From Candidatus Nitrosopumilus sp. (GTDB lineage: Archaea > Thermoproteota > Nitrososphaeria > Nitrososphaerales > Nitrosopumilaceae), in assembly GCA_003702495.1 (NCBI GenBank), contig REGH01000003.1:1-63461 (forward strand): 63,461 bases of DNA. The letters run 5' to 3'. This document shows positions 25,546 to 33,248 of the stretch, one piece after another. The position numbers and the translations under genes were made by a program. Position 1 is the first letter of the stretch; every line of letters starts with the position of its first letter. Below the pieces are notes generated by a model. It saw only the letters and a list, made by a program, of their open reading frames with translations. It had not been told where the DNA came from and made no database searches.

Positions 25546-27098
25546 TGGAATACGCATTATTACAGGCAGTTTTCTTGCCACTACTCTTATCTCCAATAGC
25601 CTACATCTTGGGTAGAAAAGTAGGACCAACTCCTGCTATGTGGTTTACATTTGCAATATTACTTTACACCACAATCCTTGTAGTGAATGCAGCATTATCT
25701 GGAACTGTAGAGGAACATTATCCTTGGACAGAGCAATTTGGTGAATTTGGTTTCTTACTTGATGGTTTAGCATCTCCATTTGCAATAATCATCTATGTAC
25801 TGTCAACAATTTTGGTACTTTATTCAAAACCATACATGATTCACAAATTCCATGAACAATTTGAAGAAGAACAAAAAATCAATCCTTCATCAAGTGGACA
25901 AAGCTCTGTGGTTGAATCATCTGCTCTTTCTAATTATGTAAATGCAAAATCTGGTCTTTACTTTGCGCTTTATCTTGTATTTGCAATGGGAATGCTTGGA
26001 ACAGTTATGTCCACAAATCTAATTGAATTTTACATATTCTTTGAGGTTATGTTGATCCCTGGTTTCTTCTTAGTTGCTATTTGGGGTGATGGTCCAAGAA
26101 GAAAGATTGGTTTAATGTTCCTCTTTTGGACTCACGCTGGTGCAGTTGTTTTACTATTGGGATTCTTAATGATCGGTCTAACTATTGGCAGCTTTGACTT
26201 TGCTGATATCAAAGAATCTGAAATTCCTCAAGACATTGTAATGATTTCAGCGATTGCAATTTCGATTGGTCTTGGAGTAAAACTAGCCGTCTTTATGTAC
26301 CATGTTTGGTTACCTTATGTTCACGGTTCAGCACCTACACCAATTAGTGCACTTTTGTCCCCTGCTATGATCGGAATTGGTGCATATGGTATATTCAGAT
26401 TAATTGTTGAATTCTTACCCTCCACATTTGCAGAACTATCAATTTGGTTCCACATTTGGGGTCTTGTAACAATGCTCTATGGTGGTGCAATGGCTTTGAT
26501 GCAAGATGATCTAAAACGATTACTTGCTTATTCTAGTATCAGCCAGATGGGATATTTGCTGTTTGGTATTGGTTCCATGTCTACAATGGGTCTTGCAGGT
26601 GCTGAGATGATGTACATCACTCATGGACTTGGTAAGGGCATTCTCTTCATGATGGCTGGAATTATCATTGTCAAAGTTGGTACACGTAGTATCTCCAAAC
26701 TTGGTGGTCTTGCTGGAAAGATGCCAATCACTGCAGTTTGTGCAGTTATTGGCGCACTAACAATTATGGGTGTTCCACCAACCAGTGGATTTATGGGAGA
26801 ATGGATTCTATTTTACGGAGTATTAGAAACTGCTATTGAAGAAGGTTCTACACTTAGAGCAGTAACATTTGGTCTTGGACTTGTTGCAACTGCACTTACA
26901 ATGTCTTACATGCTTTGGATGCTAAAACGTGTATTCTTTGGTAAAACACCTGAACATCTAGAGAACGTCAAAGAAGGAAGTTGGTATATGACCGCACCAA
27001 TGATGGTACTAGCTGGATTTACTGTTGTATTGGGAATTTACCCAGATATTTTCTTGAAGACAATCTTACCTTACATGAACGGAGTATTGGGAATCTAA
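25545..27098 (+). CDS. nuoM: Complex I antiporter-like subunit M
   Basis: A 517-residue proton-pumping subunit of the Mrp antiporter family with ~14 membrane spans. Conserved channel residues are visible in EVMLIPGFFLVAIWG (Glu), KLAVFMYHVWLPYVHGSAPTP (Lys) and the family motif LLAYSSISQMGY. It overlaps the nuoK stop (TAATG). A hydrophilic loop (EEEQKINPSSSGQSS) after span 3 is unusual in its Ser content. Confidence 0.95.
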   Translation: MEYALLQAVFLPLLLSPIAYILGRKVGPTPAMWFTFAILLYTTILVVNAALSGTVEEHYPWTEQFGEFGFLLDGLASPFAIIIYVLSTILVLYSKPYMIHKFHEQFEEEQKINPSSSGQSSVVESSALSNYVNAKSGLYFALYLVFAMGMLGTVMSTNLIEFYIFFEVMLIPGFFLVAIWGDGPRRKIGLMFLFWTHAGAVVLLLGFLMIGLTIGSFDFADIKESEIPQDIVMISAIAISIGLGVKLAVFMYHVWLPYVHGSAPTPISALLSPAMIGIGAYGIFRLIVEFLPSTFAELSIWFHIWGLVTMLYGGAMALMQDDLKRLLAYSSISQMGYLLFGIGSMSTMGLAGAEMMYITHGLGKGILFMMAGIIIVKVGTRSISKLGGLAGKMPITAVCAVIGALTIMGVPPTSGFMGEWILFYGVLETAIEEGSTLRAVTFGLGLVATALTMSYMLWMLKRVFFGKTPEHLENVKEGSWYMTAPMMVLAGFTVVLGIYPDIFLKTILPYMNGVLGI

Positions 27099-27099
27099 T

Positions 27100-29178
27100 A
27101 TGGCTACTGAATCTATAGGATTACCATTTGAAGCAACATCTGCTGCAGCCTGGCTAGTTTGGATTTTACCGTTCGCAGCTGCAATGATCATGCCAGGTGT
27201 TGGCAAGATTTCAAAAAGAGCAACAGGTTATGTCGCAGTAGGATTTGCATTGATGAGTGCATTATCTGCAGCATCTCTGTTACCACTTGCAGTTGAAGGT
27301 TCAGAAATTCACCATCAAATTATGTGGATTGAAGCTATTGGTCTGAAGGCTGGTGTTCTTGCTGACCCATTGTCTGTGATTATGGCAAATGTTGTTGGTT
27401 GGATTTCATTCCTCATTATGATTTACAGTACAGGTTACATGAAAGGCGATAAAGATATCACAAGATTTTGGTTCTGGATGATGTTCTTTATTGGTTCAAT
27501 GCAAATTATTGTTTTATCTGACAACTTACTACAAGTCTTCTTTGGTTGGGAAGGTGTAGGTCTTGCATCTTATGCATTGATCAGCTTTTGGTATCGTGAT
27601 AAAAAGAAGGATCATGTTGGACAAGAAGGGCGTACCGTTCTTGGTTTACTAGATTACTATGCTCCAACACACGCTGGTATGAAGGCCTTCATCATGACCA
27701 AAGTTGGGGATGTGATGATGATTGCAGGCATGCTTTTGATATTCTTGTTTGCTGGAACATTTGGTTTCAAGGAACTGATGGGAGATCATGAATGGGCTAT
27801 TGCTATGAATGCTCAAGGATTGTTGGTTCCTGCATTTGTGTTGTTATTTGGTGGTGCTGTAGGTAAATCTGCACAATTCCCATTAAACGAATGGCTCTTA
27901 GAAGCAATGACTGGTCCAACTGCAGTTTCAGCATTGATTCATGCAGCAACAATGGTAAAAGCTGGCGTATTCTTAGTTGCAAGAATAGGACCAATCGTAT
28001 TTGCATTAGGCGCTGCAGGAATTATGGCTGATCAATTCTTTGAGATCGTTGCATGGGTTGGTGCAATAACTGCATTGTTACTTGCAACTCAAGGGATGGT
28101 TAATCCCGAAATCAAGAAAGTTCTCGCATATTCTACTGGTTCGCAAATTGGTTACATGATGATGGCATTAGGTGTTGCAGGACTTTCTCATCAATATGTA
28201 GATGGTTACACTGCAGGATTCTTCCACTTAATTTCTCACGCAATGTTCAAAGCATCATTATTCATGGCAGCAGGTTCTTTGCTCCATATTGTTGGTTCTC
28301 GTTTTATGACTGATATGGGTGGTTTGCGAAAACACATGAAAAAGACATATGCTTTCATGTGGGCTGCCGGTCTTGGTTTAATGGGTGCTCCATTTATCAC
28401 AACAGGTTTCTGGAGTAAAGATGCAATATTTGCAGCAGTTTATACATCTGGTAACGAATGGGCATTACCACTATTTGCAATTGCAGTACTGACTGCAATA
28501 ATTACAGCATTCTATACTACAAGAATGATTGGTATGGTATTCTTTGGTGAAAAGAGCAAGCATATCCAAAAGATGGAAGAAGAAGGACATCATATCCATG
28601 AAGCATCATTATCAATGTGGGCTCCATATGGAATTCTTGCAGTTTTAACTATTGGAATTGGATTAATCGGATTATCAACTGAACATGGATTGCATCATAT
28701 GTTTGAGGTATACCTTGAAGATTCATTTGGAATTCATAGTGAATACGCAAAAGCTGAAGCCTCAATATTGCCTGAATTCTTGGAAGGTATTAACCCAGTA
28801 GCACTTGGTGCATCGCTTGTTGCATTTGCAACCGGAATTGGATTGGGCTACATATTCTATATTGGAAGATGGGTTGATCCTGTCAAATTTGTAAATTCAA
28901 ACATTTTCTTTTATGCCATTCACAAAGTCATCTTAAGTAGATGGTATCTTAATGCAATAGTGTATTGGTGCTTTGTAGTAGCTCCATTATGGCTAGCAAG
29001 AGGTATATTCAGATACTTTGAAAAGACCGCTATCGATTACGGTATGAATGATGGATTCCAGAAAGCAGTTGGATGGAGTGCAAAAGTTGTCCAAGGAACT
29101 CAAACTGGTGTTTCCCAATCATATCTATTTGTATTTGGAGCAGGATTACTATTCGTGGTTCTGATATTGTTGATGTAG
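27100..29178 (+). CDS. nuoL: Complex I antiporter-like subunit L
   Basis: A 692-residue subunit and the largest antiporter-like one, with ~16 spans and a long C-terminal lateral helix region (HMFEVYLEDSFG onwards). GWEGVGLASYALISFW, GKSAQFPLNEWLLEAM and LAYSTGSQIGYMM are family motifs carrying the channel Glu, Lys and His residues. In this operon it follows nuoM, reversing the bacterial L-M order. Confidence 0.95.
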   Translation: MATESIGLPFEATSAAAWLVWILPFAAAMIMPGVGKISKRATGYVAVGFALMSALSAASLLPLAVEGSEIHHQIMWIEAIGLKAGVLADPLSVIMANVVGWISFLIMIYSTGYMKGDKDITRFWFWMMFFIGSMQIIVLSDNLLQVFFGWEGVGLASYALISFWYRDKKKDHVGQEGRTVLGLLDYYAPTHAGMKAFIMTKVGDVMMIAGMLLIFLFAGTFGFKELMGDHEWAIAMNAQGLLVPAFVLLFGGAVGKSAQFPLNEWLLEAMTGPTAVSALIHAATMVKAGVFLVARIGPIVFALGAAGIMADQFFEIVAWVGAITALLLATQGMVNPEIKKVLAYSTGSQIGYMMMALGVAGLSHQYVDGYTAGFFHLISHAMFKASLFMAAGSLLHIVGSRFMTDMGGLRKHMKKTYAFMWAAGLGLMGAPFITTGFWSKDAIFAAVYTSGNEWALPLFAIAVLTAIITAFYTTRMIGMVFFGEKSKHIQKMEEEGHHIHEASLSMWAPYGILAVLTIGIGLIGLSTEHGLHHMFEVYLEDSFGIHSEYAKAEASILPEFLEGINPVALGASLVAFATGIGLGYIFYIGRWVDPVKFVNSNIFFYAIHKVILSRWYLNAIVYWCFVVAPLWLARGIFRYFEKTAIDYGMNDGFQKAVGWSAKVVQGTQTGVSQSYLFVFGAGLLFVVLILLM

Positions 29179-29190
29179 GAGAGATATGAA

Positions 29191-30675
29191 ATGTTAGAAA
29201 TTACTTCCACACCGTTAATACTAATTGCAATTTTAGGTACTGTTGGGGTCATTCTTCCAATAATCAGCATTGCAAGAAAAGAAAAAGGCTCCAACTCATT
29301 TTATGCTGTAATTGCATTTGCAGCATTAATTGTGTCAATGGCATATGTTGGCTATGAATTCATTAATGAAAACGTTGCAGCATCTGCTCTTTTCTCTGAT
29401 GATGTCATTGTAAATGATGCATTTGGTGGATTCTTTGCAATTGCCATGTTGATTGTTGCATTGTTCACAACAGTTGGCTCCTTTAATTACATGAGAAAAC
29501 ACAACTCTCCAGCTGTTTACTATTCACTAATCTTACTAGCAACAATTGGTATGATTCTTGTTGCATATTCAACTGATTTGGTAATGCTGTTTGTTGCATG
29601 GGAACTCATGAGTATTCCAACATACATCTTGGTTGGATACATGAAAAAGAACCCAAGTTCAAATGAAGCTGCATTAAAGTACTTCTTATTTGGTGCATTA
29701 TCTTCTGCAATAATCGTTTACGGTATTGCAATATCTTATGGATTAACTGGCTCTACAAACATTGGAGAAGTCATTGAAGGATACTCAACACTTGATCCAT
29801 CATTATTACCATTAGCATTACTGTCAGTTGGAATGTTTATTGCGGGATTTGGATTCAAGATGGGACTTGTTCCTTTCCATCAATGGTTACCAGATACCTA
29901 TGAAGGTGCACCATCTCCAGTCACTGCACTCCTTGCAGCTGCAACCAAGAAAGCAGGATTTGCTGCTGCTATCAGAATCATAGTACTTGGAATGGTTGCT
30001 CTAAACCTTGATTGGACTTTGGCACTTGGAATTATTGCCGTAATGACTATGACAATAGGTAATGTTGCAGCAATTATGCAAAAGAATCTCTCAAGAATGT
30101 TGGCTTATTCTAGTATTGCACATGCTGGATACATTTTGATTGGATTGGCAGTTGCTCCGTATAGCTCTCTTGGTTTACAAGGTTCATTGTATCAAATATT
30201 CAACCATGCCGTGATGAAAGGCGCTGCATTTATTGCAATTGCAGGAATTGTAACAACTCTTGCTGTAACTCATATAGATAAACTCAAAGGACTTGGAAGA
30301 CGAATGCCTATTACTGCTTTAGGTATGGTGATTTCATTATTTGCACTTGCAGGCGTTCCTCCACTTTCAGGATTTTGGAGTAAATTGATGTTGTTTGGAA
30401 GTGCATTAGATGCTAGTACTGCATTATGGTGGGCCCCATGGCTTGCAATTGCAGGTGTTCTTAACAGTGCATTATCGCTTGCTTACTATGGTTGGATTAC
30501 AAGAAAGATGTACTTTGAAGGTGAAACCGAAAAGAGAGTTTCAGAACCAAAATCAATTGTTGCAGTTATGATTTTCTCTATAATCTTCTTGGTAGGCTTT
30601 GGTGTCTATCCAGAACCATTACTCAAATTCGTAGAATTTGCAACACCTGTAGTTAGTTTAGGACTTATGCCTTAA
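29191..30675 (+). CDS. nuoN: Complex I antiporter-like subunit N
   Basis: A 494-residue third antiporter-like subunit with 14 spans. WELMSIPTYILVGY has the channel Glu, KMGLVPFHQWLPDTYEGAPSPV the broken-helix Lys/His, and MLAYSSIAHAGYILIG the third site. It ends the complex I operon; its last 11 bases overlap the convergent prenyl synthase gene. Translation begins 12 bp after the nuoL stop, following GGAGAGATATGAA, a likely ribosome-binding site. Confidence 0.95.
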   Translation: MLEITSTPLILIAILGTVGVILPIISIARKEKGSNSFYAVIAFAALIVSMAYVGYEFINENVAASALFSDDVIVNDAFGGFFAIAMLIVALFTTVGSFNYMRKHNSPAVYYSLILLATIGMILVAYSTDLVMLFVAWELMSIPTYILVGYMKKNPSSNEAALKYFLFGALSSAIIVYGIAISYGLTGSTNIGEVIEGYSTLDPSLLPLALLSVGMFIAGFGFKMGLVPFHQWLPDTYEGAPSPVTALLAAATKKAGFAAAIRIIVLGMVALNLDWTLALGIIAVMTMTIGNVAAIMQKNLSRMLAYSSIAHAGYILIGLAVAPYSSLGLQGSLYQIFNHAVMKGAAFIAIAGIVTTLAVTHIDKLKGLGRRMPITALGMVISLFALAGVPPLSGFWSKLMLFGSALDASTALWWAPWLAIAGVLNSALSLAYYGWITRKMYFEGETEKRVSEPKSIVAVMIFSIIFLVGFGVYPEPLLKFVEFATPVVSLGLMP

Positions 30676-31546
30676 ACGAAGTAAATTTAATTAAATTATC
30701 TAGATTTACTTTTGCATTATTATCTGGAATCTTTCTTAAACTTATTCTTGCTTTTTCAGAATACTCTTTTAACAATTCTTCCATTTTGTTAAAAACATCT
30801 CTTGGGTCTGAACTCTTTTTAATCAATATATTGAATAACTTATCCTCATTTTTCCAATCTAACAAATCATCCCTAATTTGATAGGCAATTCCAATATTTT
30901 TTCCGTATTCTGTTAATCCTTCAATTTGCTCTTCCGTCCCATTTGCAATAATTGCACCTGTTCTAGCAGCTACCTCAAATGCAGTTGCAGTTTTGTATTC
31001 TATGACTTTAAGATAATCATCAAATGTAACATCTTCACTTGTTTCTAATCTATTTTCAATCATTTCTCCTTCACTCATTAACATTGCAGTAGTTGCCAAA
31101 TCTTTTGTTATTCTTGGATTATCTAATCTAGAACATACTGCTAAAATTAATCCCAAAACAAAATCTCCAGTAAGTACACTTGTATTATATCCGTATTTGA
31201 TGTGGAATGGATCCTTTTGTCTTCTCATTGTTTCATTGTCAATAATATCATCGTGGATTATGGATTCCATATGCAAAAATTCAACTGCGCATGAAGCTGC
31301 AAATGTATTTTCATCAACCTTTCCAATACTCTCAGCTGATAGTGTGAGAATTATAGGTCTAATTCGTTTTCCACCTTCTAATGAATATTTCAAAGGCTCA
31401 ATAAATTCTGATTCTGAGTATAGGTTCAGTTCTCTGTCTAGAGCCTGATCAATTTTTTTGATATATTCTCCATATGTCTCAAGTAAAGGATTAATCTCGA
31501 TATTTTTTCTGTCCAAGATGACCTCTATTGAAAAAATTTTCCCCAT
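30665..31546 (-). CDS. Prenyl diphosphate synthase, paralogue 1
   Basis: A 293-residue trans-isoprenyl diphosphate synthase. The first aspartate-rich motif is HDDIIDN and the second RDDLLDW, with GGKRIRP at the substrate end, so both metal sites are intact. It condenses IPP with allylic diphosphates to make C15-C25 chains, likely geranylgeranyl diphosphate for archaeal lipids or a quinone side-chain precursor. It is divergent from the second copy at 52314-53294, which sits in the mevalonate operon. Chain length cannot be read securely without alignment of the residues before the first motif (AVEFLHMESI). Confidence 0.9.
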   Translation of the reverse strand: MGKIFSIEVILDRKNIEINPLLETYGEYIKKIDQALDRELNLYSESEFIEPLKYSLEGGKRIRPIILTLSAESIGKVDENTFAASCAVEFLHMESIIHDDIIDNETMRRQKDPFHIKYGYNTSVLTGDFVLGLILAVCSRLDNPRITKDLATTAMLMSEGEMIENRLETSEDVTFDDYLKVIEYKTATAFEVAARTGAIIANGTEEQIEGLTEYGKNIGIAYQIRDDLLDWKNEDKLFNILIKKSSDPRDVFNKMEELLKEYSEKARISLRKIPDNNAKVNLDNLIKFTSFKA

Positions 31547-31560
31547 TGTTAATTAAATCT

Positions 31561-31654
31561 TGGTGCTCCAGCCGGGATTTTCATCGATTGATTTTGAACC
31601 CGGGATCACTGCCTTGAAAGGGCAGTATGCTTGACCGGTCTACACCACTGGAAC
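31561..31654 (-). tRNA. tRNA-Glu (TTC) with a T-loop intron
   Basis: The acceptor is GTTCCAG/CTGGAGC, and the anticodon stem CTGCC/GGCAG encloses loop CTTTCAA, giving anticodon TTC. The T-stem CCGGG/CCCGG is separated by 22 nt instead of 7; removing 15 nt restores the standard loop TTCAAAT. Discriminator A (31564) is followed by an encoded CCA (31563-31561). The anticodon loop itself has no intron. Confidence 0.93.
31578..31592 (-). other. 15-nt non-canonical tRNA intron in the T-loop of tRNA-Glu
   Basis: Because AAAA flanks both splice regions, the cut could fall at four equivalent sites (31578-31592 up to 31581-31595). The intron can form a TCA/TGA mini-helix between A-rich bulges, a relaxed bulge-helix-bulge for the archaeal splicing endonuclease. 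The position corresponds to 57-60 of the tRNA. Confidence 0.8.
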
Positions 31655-31734
31655 CCAATTAAATTATGTATTTTGACCATAAAATCTTTTGTAAACCGCA
31701 AAGATTTTTTTATTGGCTGATTGGGAGTCAAACC

Positions 31735-32367
31735 ATGAACATAACTAAAAAAATTGATGAAATGATTGAAGAAAGAAGTTTACTAAAACATCCATTTTAC
31801 CAAGCATGGTCTGATGGAAAATTAACAAAAGAATCTCTAGCAGGATATTCAAAAGAATACTTCCAATTAGTAAAGGAGGTTCCATCTTTTATGGCTCCAA
31901 TTATTCAAAAAGCCCCAGAATCTGTTTTAAAAGAATTAGTTGAAAATCAACAAGAAGAATCTGATCATATCAAGCCATGGATTGCTTTTGCAGGCGAACT
32001 TGGAATTTCTGAAGATGAATTATTGTCTTATTCAGGTTTACCCAAAACAAGACAAGCCGTATCTGATTTGAATGACTTGATGGATACTTTTGAAGGTGGT
32101 GCATGTGCAATGTATGCATTTGAAAAAGAAATTCCAAAAATAAGTCAAACAAAACTTGATGGTTTAGCAGAATTCTATGGTATGACTAGTGATGAAGCTA
32201 CAGAATACTTCAAACTACATACAGAAGCTGACATTAGACATGCAGCATCATGGAGAAATATTCTTGAAAAGTCTTCAACTGATTATGACAAATTAATTGA
32301 GATTGCAGAAAAATCTATCTCTGCACAAAATTTGTTATTGGACAGTTGTTTTGAAGAATACTGTTAA
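31735..32367 (+). CDS. CADD-like, PqqC/TenA-fold protein; candidate self-sacrificing p-aminobenzoate synthase
   Basis: A 210-residue all-helical protein of the haem-oxygenase-like/PqqC fold. It resembles Chlamydia CADD: the N-terminal LLKHPFYQAWSDGKLTKE, the central NQQEESDH metal motif (Glu74/75, His78), FEKEIPKIS (Glu130) and HTEADIRHA (His162, Asp166, His169) give the expected dimetal ligands. Tyr22 in HPFY aligns with CADD Tyr27, the residue consumed to make p-aminobenzoate. The ATG at 31735 is preferred because a TATA-like stretch lies ~25 bp upstream. pABA would feed folate or methanopterin-type cofactors. It is monocistronic. Confidence 0.8.
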   Translation: MNITKKIDEMIEERSLLKHPFYQAWSDGKLTKESLAGYSKEYFQLVKEVPSFMAPIIQKAPESVLKELVENQQEESDHIKPWIAFAGELGISEDELLSYSGLPKTRQAVSDLNDLMDTFEGGACAMYAFEKEIPKISQTKLDGLAEFYGMTSDEATEYFKLHTEADIRHAASWRNILEKSSTDYDKLIEIAEKSISAQNLLLDSCFEEYC

Positions 32368-32377
32368 TCTCATAACA

Positions 32378-32385
32378 TTTTATAC
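32378..32385 (+). promoter_or_regulatory. TATA box of tRNA-Met
   Basis: TTTTATAC is centred ~28 bp before the mature 5' end of the tRNA-Met gene, the normal distance for archaeal TBP/TFB promoters. Confidence 0.6.
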
Positions 32386-32408
32386 CTAAGAAAAAATTCA
32401 TCTGCTTA

Positions 32409-32482
32409 GGGCCCATAACTCAGCTTGGTAGAGTAACCGGCTCATAACCGGTGAGCCAAGGGATCGAAGCCCTTTGGGCCCA
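32409..32482 (+). tRNA. tRNA-Met (CAT), elongator type
   Basis: The acceptor is GGGCCCA/TGGGCCC, D-stem ACTC/GAGT, anticodon stem ACCGG/CCGGT, and loop CTCATAA gives CAT. The anticodon stem lacks the three G-C pairs of initiators and the acceptor starts with a paired G, so it is elongator Met (or, less likely, the CAU-anticodon Ile tRNA). The T-loop is ATCGAAG instead of TTCGAAT (A54 and G60). No CCA is encoded. Confidence 0.92.
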
Positions 32483-32525
32483 TTATTTTCAATTAGTTTT
32501 AAAATAAGCAAAATCAAATTTTACT

Positions 32526-32588
32526 GGCTGCAATGAAGAATCAGAGTTATATCTGAATGATGATTGGAAGGCATTTGTCTGAGCTGCC
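32526..32588 (+). ncRNA. Candidate box C/D guide sRNA
   Basis: In the gap between tRNA-Met and pyrE the order is: terminal strand GGCTGC, box C ATGAAGA (32533-32539), a 13-nt spacer, box D' CTGA (32553-32556), box C' ATGATGA (32557-32563), a 15-nt spacer, box D CTGA (32579-32582), and closing strand GCTGCC. The two ends pair with one T-T mismatch. Total size and spacer lengths fit archaeal 2'-O-methylation guides (50-65 nt). Targets were not determined. The missing gap between D' and C' is unusual. Confidence 0.65.
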
Positions 32589-32592
32589 AAAC

Positions 32593-33198
32593 TCATTTGC
32601 CAATTTGGTTTTTCACTTTTTCTAAAATTTCATCATCTACTAGATTTTGATCATGTAATGCTTCAGTAATTTGCAAAATATTTAGAATTGAATGCATTTT
32701 AACGCCTAATTCTTCTAAGGCCTCATCTGCCCCCTCCATTCTATTTACAATCACATATGCATCTTTTACTGAAATGTTGACTTCCTTTAATGATTTGATT
32801 GCATTAACAACGGAACCTCCAGTTGTTGCAACATCGTCAATCATAACTACGTGCATTCCATCATGAATTTTTCCCTCTACTGATTTTGAAGTTCCATAAT
32901 CTTTTGGCTTACTTCTAACATAGATTAATGGTTTTACTGTTTCAATTGCTAATGCGGATGCAATAACTAGACCGCCTGTAGGTACTGAAACTATTGAATC
33001 AAACTTGTCTAATCCAATATTTTGCGCAATCTCATTTTCTAGATATTTGACCATTTTCCTAAATTCTTGAGGATAACTTGGTACTAATCTTAGATCCACA
33101 TAGTATGAACTCTTTTTTCCACTGGCTAGTGTAAAATCTCCAAATTTTATGATGCCTTTTTGGTGCAAAAAGGTTGCAAACTCTTTTACAAATTCCAT
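32593..33198 (-). CDS. pyrE: Orotate phosphoribosyltransferase
   Basis: A 201-residue type I phosphoribosyltransferase joining orotate to PRPP in UMP synthesis. The PRPP-binding loop VVMIDDVATTGGS is intact, with an N-terminal FGDFTLASGKKSSYYVDLR and the flexible-loop Lys region RSKPKDYGTSKSVEG. It is leaderless: a TATA-like AAAATAAAT centred ~33223 is 25 bp from its ATG. It is divergent from the LarA-like gene and convergent with the sRNA candidate. Confidence 0.96.
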   Translation of the reverse strand: MEFVKEFATFLHQKGIIKFGDFTLASGKKSSYYVDLRLVPSYPQEFRKMVKYLENEIAQNIGLDKFDSIVSVPTGGLVIASALAIETVKPLIYVRSKPKDYGTSKSVEGKIHDGMHVVMIDDVATTGGSVVNAIKSLKEVNISVKDAYVIVNRMEGADEALEELGVKMHSILNILQITEALHDQNLVDDEILEKVKNQIGK

Positions 33199-33218
33199 AC
33201 CAAAATTAACTACACTGG

Positions 33219-33228
33219 ATTTATTTTG
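33219..33228. promoter_or_regulatory. Central TATA-like element shared by pyrE and the LarA-like gene
   Basis: GATTTATTTT is centred at ~33223, 25 bp from each of the two divergent ATG codons (33198 and 33249). It can be read as TTTATTTT on plus and AAAATAAAT on minus, so a single site may serve both leaderless transcripts. Confidence 0.5.
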
Positions 33229-33248
33229 GTTTGTATTATGAATGAATT

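Noticed and set aside
32409-32482. Reading the CAT tRNA as the initiator because of A54 in the T-loop
   Set aside because: The anticodon stem lacks the three consecutive G-C pairs of initiators and the acceptor end is a normal G1-C72 pair.
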